From: Lysinibacillus sp. B2A1
GTDB lineage: Bacteria > Bacillota > Bacilli > Bacillales_A > Planococcaceae
DNA length: 64,000 nucleotides
NCBI GenBank assembly: GCA_002973635.1
Contig: CP027224.1
Coordinates: 878,501 to 942,500, forward strand
Reading direction: 5' to 3'
Each line of letters opens with the position of its first letter. Position 1 is the stretch's first letter. The position numbers were made by a program, and so were the translations under genes. The notes beneath the pieces were generated by a model. That model saw only the letters and a list, made by a program, of their open reading frames with translations, was not told where the DNA came from and made no database searches. Below, one piece after another: positions 29,746 to 38,579 of this stretch.

Positions 29746-30785
29746 AAATAGGGAATAGAGAAATTGGAAGTCATGTAAAGCCTTTTATTATTGCGGAAAT
29801 GTCTGGAAACCATAATCAATCATTAGAACGTGCATTACATTTAGTAGAAATTGCAGCAGAAGCCGGTGTAGATGCTCTAAAATTACAAACATACACTCCT
29901 GATACAATTACATTAGATGTACATACGGGGGAGTTTTTTATTCATGATGATGCGAACCTTTGGAAAGGGAGTTCACTGTATAATTTATACAAAGAAGCAT
30001 ATACACCGTGGGAATGGCATAAAGAAATTTTTGATAAAGCAAAAGGGTTAGGGATGCTTACTTTTAGTTCACCATTTGATGAAACAGCAGTTGATTTTTT
30101 AGAAACACTTGATGTACCAGCTTATAAAATTGCTTCTTTTGAAAATGTAGACATCCCACTAATTCGTAAAGTTGCGAGAACTGGAAAACCTATGATTATT
30201 TCAACAGGAATGGCAACTGTTGCTGAATTAGATGAGGCAGTTAGTGCGGCTCGTGAAGAGGGGAATAACCAAATTGTTTTACTAAAGTGTACAAGTACAT
30301 ATCCTGCTACTCCTTCAAATTCAAACTTAGCTACGATTCCACATATGCGTGAACTATTTGGAACAGAAGTTGGTTTATCTGACCATACACTCGGAGTCGG
30401 TGTTTCAGTTGCTGCAGTAACACTAGGTGCGACAGTGATTGAAAAGCATTTTACAACATCTCGCGCTGAAAGTGGAGTAGACTCGGTATTTTCGTTGGAA
30501 CCACATGAGTTAAAAATGCTTGTTGTGGAGACGGAACGCGCATGGCTAAGTTTAGGACATGTAAACTACGGACCAACTGATGCAGAAAGGGACTCAATAA
30601 AATTCCGAAAATCATTATATATAGGTGAAGATTTGAAAGCTGGCGATATTTTAACAGCTCAAAATTTACGCAATATACGTCCAGGATTAGGATTACAAAC
30701 CAAATATTATGATCTAATTTTAGGTAAAGCTATAAAACAAGACGTTAAAAAAGGTAGACCTCTTAGTTGGGAGTTATTACTTTGA
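29739..30785 (+). CDS. pseI: PseI, pseudaminic acid synthase
   Basis: NeuB-family synthase that condenses the PseG product with phosphoenolpyruvate. IIAEMSGNHNQSLERAL at the start, DALKLQTYTPDTITL near residue 46, SPFDETAVDFL, MIISTGMATVAELD and GLSDHTLGVGVSVAAV with IEKHFTTSRAESGVDSVFSLEP are diagnostic; the SRAESGVDSVFSL segment is the PseI form rather than the LegI form. A C-terminal SAF domain follows from about residue 285. Length 348 is normal. It overlaps pseG by 7 bp and its stop overlaps the TTG start of the next gene, so the pse block is tightly coupled. Confidence 0.93.
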   Translation: MLKIGNREIGSHVKPFIIAEMSGNHNQSLERALHLVEIAAEAGVDALKLQTYTPDTITLDVHTGEFFIHDDANLWKGSSLYNLYKEAYTPWEWHKEIFDKAKGLGMLTFSSPFDETAVDFLETLDVPAYKIASFENVDIPLIRKVARTGKPMIISTGMATVAELDEAVSAAREEGNNQIVLLKCTSTYPATPSNSNLATIPHMRELFGTEVGLSDHTLGVGVSVAAVTLGATVIEKHFTTSRAESGVDSVFSLEPHELKMLVVETERAWLSLGHVNYGPTDAERDSIKFRKSLYIGEDLKAGDILTAQNLRNIRPGLGLQTKYYDLILGKAIKQDVKKGRPLSWELLL

Positions 30786-32122
30786 AAAAAGAATTAGATA
30801 AAATGGATGAATTATTCGACAGACTTTTCCCCATTATGCGTAGTATTATGGGAGAAGGTGTTCGAGAAACAATGAGTATTTTGCAAAAATATATTCCTCT
30901 GGAAATAGAAGGTATTCCAACAGGGACAGAAGTATTCGACTGGGAAATTCCAAAAGAGTGGGTTATACGAGAAGCGTGGATTAAAGATGGGCAAGGAAAT
31001 AAAGTGATAGATATAGCTGACTTGAACTTACATGTGGTCAACTACAGCGAACCCATTAACAAATGGCTATCACTAGAGGAATTAAAGCATTATGTACATA
31101 CTATTCCTCACTTACCAAATGCTGTTCCATATGTAATTTCTTATTATAAGGAACGGTGGGGTTTTTGTATGAGCCAAAATCAGCTAGATAGCTTAGCGGA
31201 TGGTCAGTATCACGTATATATAGATAGCGAAAAAATGGAAGGTGAGTTAAATTTTGCACAAACCGTATTAACAGGAAAATCAGATAAAGAGGTTCTAATA
31301 AGTACTTATATATGCCACCCTTCTATGGCCAATAATGAGTTAAGTGGACCACTTGTTGCAACACAATTATATAACCGTTTGAAAAATTGGGACAATCGGG
31401 AGCTAACATATCGTTTTGTGTTTTTACCAGAAACAATTGGATCTATTTCTTTTTTATGGAAATATGGTGAGCGTTTGAAGGATAATCTATATTCAGGGCT
31501 TGTGTTAACCTGTTTAGGTGGGAAAGACCATCGACTATCATTTAAACAACCACGTTTAACACATACACCATTGGACGATTTGATTGCTTACTTAAATCAA
31601 TTTGAAAATTTGGAAATGCCTATTCGCCCATTTACCCCTTTACATGGCTCAGATGAACGTCAGTATTGCTCGCCAGGTTTTAATTTACCAGTAGGACAAT
31701 TTTCCAAAATGGTTTATGGAGCATATCCTGGCTATCATAATTCATTAGATACAAAAGAAAATATGACAATCGAAGCTTTAATGGATAGCGTGAATGAAAT
31801 TGAAAGATTATTAAAACTACAAGAATTAAATGGCTATTATATCAATCAGAAACCTTTTGGTGAGCCGAAACTAGGAAAGTATGATTTATATCCTGATATA
31901 AATGCTCCTAGTATGTGGGGAAAATCCAACAGCAAAAAAATCGACAACCGCCAACAGTTAAATCAAATATTAACAATTTTAAACTATTCAGATGGAAAAC
32001 ATCGTATAACTGATTTAGCAAAGACATTACCATATCTATTAGAGGATTATGAAATATCAATTGAAGCATTAAAGGAGCATGGGTTACTTACTGGACCCTT
32101 TTATGAAGAACAGGAGTTATGA
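30782..32122 (+). CDS. Aminopeptidase-like protein (DUF4910/DUF2172 type) with C-terminal HTH-like domain
   Basis: Protein of 446 residues from TTG 30782, a start that overlaps the pseI stop (TTGA) and sits 8 bases after GGGAG; a further TTG at 30767 is less likely. The chain matches the DUF2172/DUF4910 zinc aminopeptidase-like proteins common in polysaccharide clusters: STYICHPSMANNELSGPLVA near residue 180 (first His), FVFLPETIGSISF near 220 (Glu), PLHGSDERQYCSPGFNLP near 285 (Asp) and YPGYHNSLDTKEN near 318 (last His). The C-terminal ~80 residues look like a winged helix. Its role in nonulosonic acid metabolism is unknown; an N-deacylase-like activity on the sugar would fit but is only a guess. 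Confidence 0.8.
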   Translation: MKKELDKMDELFDRLFPIMRSIMGEGVRETMSILQKYIPLEIEGIPTGTEVFDWEIPKEWVIREAWIKDGQGNKVIDIADLNLHVVNYSEPINKWLSLEELKHYVHTIPHLPNAVPYVISYYKERWGFCMSQNQLDSLADGQYHVYIDSEKMEGELNFAQTVLTGKSDKEVLISTYICHPSMANNELSGPLVATQLYNRLKNWDNRELTYRFVFLPETIGSISFLWKYGERLKDNLYSGLVLTCLGGKDHRLSFKQPRLTHTPLDDLIAYLNQFENLEMPIRPFTPLHGSDERQYCSPGFNLPVGQFSKMVYGAYPGYHNSLDTKENMTIEALMDSVNEIERLLKLQELNGYYINQKPFGEPKLGKYDLYPDINAPSMWGKSNSKKIDNRQQLNQILTILNYSDGKHRITDLAKTLPYLLEDYEISIEALKEHGLLTGPFYEEQEL

Positions 32123-32931
32123 AAATGAGAGTTTTATTGTTAACAGGTTCACATCCAAGACATTTATATGTCGTCAATCAATTGGCTAAGCTTGGCATAG
32201 TGATGGCACATGTCATGGAAGTGCGAGAAGAATTTATTCCTCAGCCCCCAGATTATCTTGAAGACATTGACCGTACTAATTTTATTCGCCATTTTGCAGA
32301 TCGTGATGAAGCTGAAAGGAGACATTTTGTTGGGAATGAGGTAGTAAAGGTAAAGATACCAACCTTGCAAGTATCACATACTAGTTTGAACAGTGTTGAA
32401 ACGATTAGATGGGTGAATGAGCAAACCTTTGATTTAGCAATTAGCTATGGTGTACATATGTTAAGCGAGGAGTTATTAGATGTAATGCCAGCCCATTCTT
32501 GGAATATTCACGGTGGGCTTTCTCCCTGGTACAAGGGAAATACGACCTTATTTTGGCCGTTCTTTATGCTACGTCCCAATTGGGCGGGTATGACAGTACA
32601 TCGCCTTACATCTATATTAGATGCAGGCGAAATTGTGCATCAGTCGGTTCCGCAATTGACTTATGGTGATGGACTTCATGATGTAGCATGTAAGGCTGTT
32701 ATGCAAGTGACAGAAGATTTAGTGCATATAATTCAAAATACGCTATTATCTGAAATCACATATATACAGCAAAAAGGAAACGGTAAGCTATGGGTCGGAA
32801 CAGATTGGCTCCCACAGTATTTACGTTTTGTTTATAATCTGTATAACAATGATATTGTTGATCAATTTTTAGATGGCAAATTACCAAAAATGGATCCACC
32901 AATTATTTCTGCTTTAAGAAAAGAGGAATAG
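32119..32931 (+). CDS. Formyltransferase-family protein, probable sugar N-formyltransferase
   Basis: Protein of 270 residues resembling methionyl-tRNA/sugar formyltransferases that use 10-formyltetrahydrofolate. The catalytic Asn and His appear in SWNIHGGLSPWYKGNTTLFWPF near residue 130 (the N-x-H and SPWYKG loop), and the catalytic Asp in LTSILDAGEIVHQ near 167. It lacks the extra C-terminal tRNA-binding domain of Fmt and is a second, pathway-specific enzyme. It overlaps the preceding aminopeptidase-like gene by 4 bp and ends 3 bp before pseC, so it belongs to the pse block. Formylation of an amino group on pseudaminic acid or another sugar is the likely role; N-formyl nonulosonic acids are known in bacteria. 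Confidence 0.82.
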   Translation: MKMRVLLLTGSHPRHLYVVNQLAKLGIVMAHVMEVREEFIPQPPDYLEDIDRTNFIRHFADRDEAERRHFVGNEVVKVKIPTLQVSHTSLNSVETIRWVNEQTFDLAISYGVHMLSEELLDVMPAHSWNIHGGLSPWYKGNTTLFWPFFMLRPNWAGMTVHRLTSILDAGEIVHQSVPQLTYGDGLHDVACKAVMQVTEDLVHIIQNTLLSEITYIQQKGNGKLWVGTDWLPQYLRFVYNLYNNDIVDQFLDGKLPKMDPPIISALRKEE

Positions 32932-32933
32932 AT

Positions 32934-34073
32934 ATGAAAAAGCTGCCTGAATTTCTTTCCTATGGTCAACAATCTATTGATGAAGGTGATATTCAAATTG
33001 TCATAGATACATTACGCTCACCCTTTCTAACACAAGGGCCTAAAATAAAACAGTTTGAACATGCAATTGCTGATTATGTTGGTGCTCAATATGCAGTTGC
33101 TTTTTGCAATGGGACTGCAGCCCTTCATGCAGCTTGTTATGCAGCTGGAATAAGTGAGGGTGATGAAGTTATTACTTCACCTATTACATTTGCAGCTAGT
33201 GCTAATTGTGTACGTTATTTGGGAGGTACTGTTGTTTTTGCTGATATTGATGCAAATACATATAATATTGATCCTTCTGAGGTTAGACGAAAGATAACAT
33301 CAAACACTAAGGCCATTATTCCAGTTGATTTTACAGGTCAACCAGCAGATATGGAAACTATTATGGAGATTGCATCTGAACATAACTTAGTGGTAATTGA
33401 AGATAGTGCTCATTCACTTGGAGCTGAATATAAGGGCGATAAAGTTGGTACTCAAGCAGATATGACTATGTTCAGCTTTCATCCAGTCAAACCGATTACC
33501 ACAGCTGAGGGTGGAATCATCGTAACGAATAATGAGGAATATTATCGAAAATTGCAATTATTCCGTAGCCATGGCATCGAGCAAACTGAGTACTCAGTTG
33601 AACAAGGTGGTTGGTATTATGAAATGACAGACCTTGGGTATAATTATCGAATGACAGATTTACAAGCAGCACTTGGCTTATCTCAAATGACAAAAATTGA
33701 TTCATTTATTCAGCAACGTCGTGAAATTGCGGCATTTTATACAGAGGCATTTCAGGACATTGAAGGAGTTATCGTTCCGAAACAGCTAGAAGAAACAAAT
33801 TCAGGTTGGCATTTGTATATGATTCAGCTAGAACGAGCTTCTCGTAAGCAAATTTTTGAACAAATGAGATCATTAAATATAGGTGTGCATGTACATTATA
33901 TTCCGGTTTATTGGCATCCATATTATCAACAGCTAGGTTATGAGCGAGGATTATGTCCAAATGCAGAAAATTGGTATGAAAGGGCTTTAACACTTCCTAT
34001 CCATCCTAATATAACAACAGAAGATTTATCAATTATAGTCTCAAATATAAAAAAATTACTAAATCTAAAATAA
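32934..34073 (+). CDS. pseC: PseC aminotransferase
   Basis: PLP-dependent aminotransferase acting after PseB to give UDP-4-amino-4,6-dideoxy-N-acetyl-altrosamine. FCNGTAALHAACYAAGI near residue 59 binds the cofactor phosphate, EDSAHSLGAEYKG near 158 holds the PLP-ring Asp, and MFSFHPVKPITTAEGGIIVTN near 180 carries the Schiff-base Lys in the HPVK form typical of PseC. The final IHYIPVYWHPYY-type segment (VHVHYIPVYWHPYYQQLGY) also matches PseC. Length 379 residues. It is the last gene of the island and is followed by a strong terminator. Its distance from pseB (22 kb) is unusual. Confidence 0.92.
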   Translation: MKKLPEFLSYGQQSIDEGDIQIVIDTLRSPFLTQGPKIKQFEHAIADYVGAQYAVAFCNGTAALHAACYAAGISEGDEVITSPITFAASANCVRYLGGTVVFADIDANTYNIDPSEVRRKITSNTKAIIPVDFTGQPADMETIMEIASEHNLVVIEDSAHSLGAEYKGDKVGTQADMTMFSFHPVKPITTAEGGIIVTNNEEYYRKLQLFRSHGIEQTEYSVEQGGWYYEMTDLGYNYRMTDLQAALGLSQMTKIDSFIQQRREIAAFYTEAFQDIEGVIVPKQLEETNSGWHLYMIQLERASRKQIFEQMRSLNIGVHVHYIPVYWHPYYQQLGYERGLCPNAENWYERALTLPIHPNITTEDLSIIVSNIKKLLNLK

Positions 34074-34089
34074 AAATAATCAAACTTTG

Positions 34090-34131
34090 ATACCTCAAAT
34101 TCGAACACTTTTGTTTGAGTTTGAGGTATTT
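34090..34131 (+). terminator. Terminator after pseC
   Basis: Perfect 10-bp arms ATACCTCAAA (34090-34099) and TTTGAGGTAT (34120-34129), with a 20-base loop and a short T-rich tail. It lies 17 bp after the pseC stop and separates the glycosylation island from the flagellar cap operon. Confidence 0.7.
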
Positions 34132-34180
34132 CTGTATCAGAATCTAAAGGAACTATCCTAATTTGTTTTCCAAAAAACGT

Positions 34181-34206
34181 GAAACAATAGAAAATGCTTC
34201 CGATAA
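34181..34206 (+). promoter_or_regulatory. Sigma-D (FliA)-like promoter for flaG-fliD-fliT-fliS
   Basis: GAAA at 34181-34184 and TCCGATAA at 34199-34206 are 14 bases apart, close to the flagellar sigma-D consensus TAAA-N15-GCCGATAA. It lies about 40 bp before the flaG start and after the pseC terminator, which is the place expected for a late flagellar operon promoter. Identified by eye only. Confidence 0.55.
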
Positions 34207-34245
34207 TAATGTTAAGCATATGAAAAGTTTAGGAGGTTGAGTTAC

Positions 34246-34632
34246 ATGCGTATTGCATCGCAAGGGCAGTCAGTTGAGACTATTACTGCACCTACAAATA
34301 CAAAAGCAATGAATGTACACGAGAATATGACGCCTAATGTTTCAGCAAAAACGAACTCTCAACCGGTAGTGGAAAAAACGACTACTGCTGGAGAAGAACA
34401 AGAAGTTACAAAGGAGAAACTACAAAAGGCTGTTGATGTTGCAAATGAATTTTTGGAGATAAATAATAGTTCCTCGAAATTTGTTTATCACGAAGGCTTA
34501 GATCGCTATTATGTCACAATAGTCAAACGTGATACAGATGAGGTTGTTAAGGAAATTCCACCAAAAAAATTATTGGATGCATTCTATGAAATGCAAAAAA
34601 TGGTGGGAATGATTGTTGACGAGAAAATTTGA
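34246..34632 (+). CDS. flaG: FlaG family flagellar protein
   Basis: Small FlaG-family protein of 128 residues, encoded next to fliD in many bacteria and affecting filament length. The first ~65 residues are low-complexity, rich in Thr/Ala/Gln; the conserved C-terminal part reads KLQKAVDVANEFLEINNSSSKFVYHEGLDRYYVTIVKRDTDEVVKEIPPKK-type sequence, the FlaG signature. ATG 34246 is preferred over TTG 34237 because AGGAGG at 34231-34236 is then 9 bases away. It opens the operon with fliD 22 bp downstream and is probably transcribed by sigma-D. Confidence 0.9.
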   Translation: MRIASQGQSVETITAPTNTKAMNVHENMTPNVSAKTNSQPVVEKTTTAGEEQEVTKEKLQKAVDVANEFLEINNSSSKFVYHEGLDRYYVTIVKRDTDEVVKEIPPKKLLDAFYEMQKMVGMIVDEKI

Positions 34633-34654
34633 AAAGTAATAGGAGGATAATAGA

Positions 34655-37030
34655 ATGGTTACAAGAATTGGCGGATTAGCTTCAGGAATGGATATTGATG
34701 GTATTGTTGCAAAATTAATGACAGCGGAACGCGCACCGCTATATAAGCTTCAGCAACAAAAGATGAAGTATGAATGGCAAAGAGATGCTTATAGAGGTGT
34801 AAATACAAAAATTGATACATTTAGAAACTATTTAGTTGATAACTTTAGGCTATCTAGTAACTTTGTGAAAAAATCTACAACTATTACTGGAGCTAACGCT
34901 GATAAAGTGTCAATTACTGCTGGTACCAGCGCTTCAGGCTCATTAAATATTCAAGGAGTTCAATCTTTAGCAACAGCAGCAACCTCAGGTGCAAAAAATG
35001 CTCAAAATACAACATATAGAAATGCTGCAAATACAGATAAACTCGTTGATATTGGAGTGGCACAAGGACAATTTAATTTCAAAATTACAAGTGATGGAAC
35101 AACTGAAGATCGTAGTATAGTTATCGATGGAAATACTAAGGTTTCTGATGTAGTGAACCAATTAGTGGGAGCTGGCTTTGATAAGGCGAGTTATGATGAA
35201 GCTACAGGTAAGTTTTCACTTGGTGCTATGGAAGGAAAAAAAGTAGAAGTAGCTGATGCAAATAGTGCTTCATTTTTAAGAGATCAGTTAGGTTTTACAA
35301 CATCTTATATTGGATCATCTATTAAAGCAACGGATCCAAATGATAATACAGTAGAAGTTGCAGCAAATAATTCTACTCAATTAAAGGACTTAGGCTTTAG
35401 TGGTACAGGTACATTTAATTTTACTGTGAATGGTGAGACAAAAACTGTAAGTTATGATGCGAATGATCCAACTCAGACAATTGGTAAATTAGTCTCTGAC
35501 TTTAATGCTCAGGGATTAAATGCATCATTTAATGAAAAAACTGGACAATTTAACATTAGTGCAAAAGATGGTAAAGTTTTGCAATTTGATGATGGGAATC
35601 GGTCAGATCTAATAAAACTTGGTATTCATCAAACTACAGGTAGCTCCTCTAAAGCCTATTCACAAATTAAAATTGCTGATCATGGGGGAAATCCATTAAC
35701 ATCAACAAAAAGTACATCATTACAGCACTTAGGTTTACTAAATGATGGAAAGTTTAAAATAAGTGCAGTCCAAGCAGATGGAAAAATGAAGGATACAATT
35801 ATTGAATTTAAGTCAACAGATACTATTGAATCATTAATTAAGCGTATTAATGGATCTGGTGCTGGTGTGACTGCTTTATTCTCAAATGGACAAATGTCCA
35901 TTACTGCCAACAATACAGGAACTAATAAAGATAGTGCAAGTGCAGATATTCAATTAAAAACTGTGAAGACTGTCGATGAAAATAATATTGAAAGCTATGA
36001 TAATTCTGGCTTTGAATTATTCCATCAGCTTGGTTTTGTTAACGCATCTGACAGAAACCCAGCAGGAGAGCAAACAATTGACTTAGCTGGCAAGGGTACA
36101 AATGCTAAGTATAAAATTAACGATTTAGAAATGGAAAGCCAAACAAATAATATAAATTTAGAAGGCTATACAATTAAATTAACAGGTACATTTAATTATG
36201 GTGTTACAAACCAAGAAGATGTAACGAATAGCAATGCTACTCCTATTTATGGTTATCAGTCAGCTCAAGGGGTTTCTGTAACAGCTTCTCACGATATTGA
36301 TGCGATGATGACAAAAATAAAAGAATTTGTGACAACATATAATGGACTAGTGACTGAATTAAATAATTCATTAAAAGAAACGAAATATCGTGAGTATAGC
36401 CCTCTGACAAAAGAACAGAAAGAAGATATGTCTGAAAGTGAAATCAAACTATGGGAGGAAAAAGCTAAAAGTGGTCTTTTAAAAAATGACTCTATCTTAC
36501 GTGAAGGTTTGTCTAAGATGAGAGCAAACTTTATAGGTCAAATAGGAGGATTAAATGATAGCACTATAGATGCTTTATCAGAAATCGGTATTACAACTTC
36601 ATCTAGAGTTAGTGATGGAGGTACACTAGAAATTAATGATACTAAACTTCGTGCAGCCTTAGAAAAAGATCCAGATCAAGTAGGTAAAATGTTTTCACAG
36701 ACGGGTGATAGCAAAGCTTCGTTTATTGATCCCGTTACTGGTCAAACTAAAACCGTAGACTCTAGAGGTTTAGCTAGACGACTTACAGAATCTATAGATG
36801 CATTTAAATTGCAAATCGAGAAAAAAGCAGGTCGTTCAACAATGACTGAGCAACAATACAATATAGGTAAAAGTATGGTTGACTTAGATACAAGAATCGA
36901 TAGAATGCAAAAACGTTTAGTAGGGATTGAACAAAGATATTGGAAACAATTCACTGCTATGGAGCAAGCAATTAATAAAGGAAATCAGCAATCTAGTATG
37001 TTTATGCAAGGCTCTGGTGGGGGCTTCTAA
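34655..37030 (+). CDS. fliD: FliD flagellar filament cap, enlarged
   Basis: Filament-capping protein, secreted by the flagellar export apparatus, that guides flagellin assembly. Residues 1-110 are FliD_N (RIGGLASGMDIDGIVAKLMTAER). From about 544 to 775 it is FliD_C (DIDAMMTKIKEFVTTYNGLVTELNN, LKNDSILREGLSKMR, LSEIGITTSSRVSDGGTLEIND). Between them are three related modules at about 128-218, 241-329 and 352-465, each starting with an LxDLGxxxxGxFxF-like strand and ending in an LGF/LGI motif, like flagellin hook-IN domains. At 791 residues it is much longer than the roughly 500-residue B. subtilis protein. Clear AGGAGG ribosome binding site before ATG 34655. Confidence 0.95.
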   Translation: MVTRIGGLASGMDIDGIVAKLMTAERAPLYKLQQQKMKYEWQRDAYRGVNTKIDTFRNYLVDNFRLSSNFVKKSTTITGANADKVSITAGTSASGSLNIQGVQSLATAATSGAKNAQNTTYRNAANTDKLVDIGVAQGQFNFKITSDGTTEDRSIVIDGNTKVSDVVNQLVGAGFDKASYDEATGKFSLGAMEGKKVEVADANSASFLRDQLGFTTSYIGSSIKATDPNDNTVEVAANNSTQLKDLGFSGTGTFNFTVNGETKTVSYDANDPTQTIGKLVSDFNAQGLNASFNEKTGQFNISAKDGKVLQFDDGNRSDLIKLGIHQTTGSSSKAYSQIKIADHGGNPLTSTKSTSLQHLGLLNDGKFKISAVQADGKMKDTIIEFKSTDTIESLIKRINGSGAGVTALFSNGQMSITANNTGTNKDSASADIQLKTVKTVDENNIESYDNSGFELFHQLGFVNASDRNPAGEQTIDLAGKGTNAKYKINDLEMESQTNNINLEGYTIKLTGTFNYGVTNQEDVTNSNATPIYGYQSAQGVSVTASHDIDAMMTKIKEFVTTYNGLVTELNNSLKETKYREYSPLTKEQKEDMSESEIKLWEEKAKSGLLKNDSILREGLSKMRANFIGQIGGLNDSTIDALSEIGITTSSRVSDGGTLEINDTKLRAALEKDPDQVGKMFSQTGDSKASFIDPVTGQTKTVDSRGLARRLTESIDAFKLQIEKKAGRSTMTEQQYNIGKSMVDLDTRIDRMQKRLVGIEQRYWKQFTAMEQAINKGNQQSSMFMQGSGGGF

Positions 37031-37050
37031 CATAAGGTAGGAGAATTTTA

Positions 37051-37410
37051 ATGCAGCAAACAAACCAACTTTTGCAAGTATCAGCTAATTTATTTAAGCA
37101 CTTAGGTGACATTCCCAATGGCGAAGAGCGAGACGAATACATTGAGACAATTAACAGCCTATTGGACAGACGTGGCACGATTATTCAAGATTTAATTCAA
37201 GAAGGTTTTCATTTTGATGAACAAAACCGCGTTCATCGGACATTGCTTGAATTAGATAATGGGATTAAAGAGCGTTTGGCTGCTGTGATGGACGCTGTGA
37301 AACAAGATATGGCAAACCTACAAAAAACGAAAAAAAGTGAACAGCAATACTTTAATCCATATTCGAGTGTTCGTGTGATGGATGGGATGTATTATGACAA
37401 AAAGAATTAA
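37051..37410 (+). CDS. fliT: FliT-like flagellar chaperone
   Basis: Helical protein of 119 residues. The ERDEYIETINSLLDRRGTIIQDL helix and the C-terminal NPYSSVRVMDGMYYDKKN tail are characteristic of Bacillus-type FliT, the export chaperone of FliD and a possible regulator of flagellar gene use. It starts 20 bp after fliD behind TAGGAGAATTTTA. The order fliD-fliT-fliS differs from the usual fliD-fliS-fliT. Identification rests on tail sequence, size and position. Confidence 0.78.
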   Translation: MQQTNQLLQVSANLFKHLGDIPNGEERDEYIETINSLLDRRGTIIQDLIQEGFHFDEQNRVHRTLLELDNGIKERLAAVMDAVKQDMANLQKTKKSEQQYFNPYSSVRVMDGMYYDKKN

Positions 37411-37486
37411 CATTTATTCATTAGCTTTTCTTCGTAAAATGGTTTAAACTAGTAATTAAGTAACCTTTAAAAGGAGTTGTCCTTTA

Positions 37487-37897
37487 TTGGCAGCAAATTT
37501 AACAGCGCAAAATGCATACAAACAAAATAGTGTGACCACTGCTTCCCCTGGTGAGCTAACATTAATGCTTTACAATGGATGTCTGAAGTTTCTAGGTAAG
37601 GCAAAGCTTGCGATTGAAGAAAAGAATATTGAAGACAAAAATACAAATCTTCAAAAGACGCAGGCAATTATTGCAGAGCTAATGTCTACATTAAATATGG
37701 ACATTGACATTTCAAAGCAAATGCTCCCTCTTTACGAGTATATGAATCATCGTTTAGTCGAAGCAAATATTCAAAATGATGTGACGATTATTGAAGAGGT
37801 TGAAGGTTTAATGACAGAATTCCGTGATACGTGGAAGGAAGTTATCCGCATTAATCGACAGCAGCAATTTGGTCAGGGAAACAACGGACAAATTTAG
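37487..37897 (+). CDS. fliS: FliS flagellin export chaperone
   Basis: Cytoplasmic chaperone that binds the C-terminus of flagellin before export. The 136-residue protein shows NAYKQNSVTTASPGELTLMLYNGCLKFL at the N-terminus, the FliS signature, followed by the helices KTQAIIAELMSTLNMDIDISKQMLPLYEYMNHRLVEANI. The start is TTG 37487, spaced 8-9 bases from AAAGGAGTTG. It closes the flagellar cap operon and is followed by a terminator. Confidence 0.93.
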   Translation: MAANLTAQNAYKQNSVTTASPGELTLMLYNGCLKFLGKAKLAIEEKNIEDKNTNLQKTQAIIAELMSTLNMDIDISKQMLPLYEYMNHRLVEANIQNDVTIIEEVEGLMTEFRDTWKEVIRINRQQQFGQGNNGQI

Positions 37898-37905
37898 ACA
37901 AACTT

Positions 37906-37936
37906 AGAGGCCATCGTATGATGATGGTCTCTTTTC
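37906..37936 (+). terminator. Terminator after fliS
   Basis: AGAGGCCATC (37906-37915) pairs with GATGGTCTCT (37923-37932) with one G-U pair and a 7-base loop, followed by TTTTC. It ends the flaG-fliS operon. Confidence 0.85.
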
Positions 37937-38110
37937 TTTGTGAAAAGACGGCACACGAGGGTTTCATATTTTACTTGGGAATACTGATTCATTAGTCATA
38001 AATTAGGGCTGAAAGCGGTAAAATATGTTACTTATTCCCTCTAGATGTAAAACATGCATCGTGTCATAATCAAGCTAACTATATGTTTTGAATAATATTG
38101 GGGTGGGAAT

Positions 38111-38490
38111 ATGATATTTAAGCGTCAAGAAGGTTTTCGCTTTAAATTCGAAGAACCGATTACAATGACTTTTGCTATATATGAGGATGGCAGGGTCAAT
38201 CAAGAGCAAACAGCCATGGCTGAGTTGCTTGATATTAGTCCACGTGGTTTAAAGATGTTTACTGAGGTGGATTTGGGCGTTAATCCTCCTCCTTTGGATC
38301 TCCGTTTTGTGCTTGATACTAGAGAAGTACGTGCTTATGGAGAAATCATTTGGAGTCGCCCTTTTGGAAACGGCAAGCAATATGGTGTGTTTTTCAATAA
38401 TCAAGGGCTGTTGAGGATTTGATTGTCGAAGAATTAAAATTGCGTCGAAAAAAAGAAGCGGCTGAGGCAAAAATTAAAAATAATTCGTAA
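38111..38490 (+). pseudogene. PilZ-domain protein, frameshifted near the C-terminus
   Basis: Likely cyclic-di-GMP-responsive PilZ protein. Residues 1-98 are intact: KRQEGFRFKFEEP (the RxxxR-type start), LLDISPRGLKMFTE near residue 40 (the D-x-S-x-x-G motif), and GEIIWSRPFGNGKQYGVFF. The frame then ends at TGA 38420-38422. Adding one G to the GGG at 38405-38407 continues the protein as QGAVEDLIVEELKLRRKKEAAEAKIKNNS to TAA 38488-38490, giving about 125 residues, a more usual length. Even unrepaired the PilZ core is complete, so the protein may still work. It lies between the fliS operon and hpf. Confidence 0.75.
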
Positions 38491-38579
38491 ATTTTTTGTG
38501 AAAAAAAGAATTAATTTAGAGGAATTCCACACACTTGTGTAGAATTAGATAGTATAGCAGTTATAAAGGAGGAGTTTAC

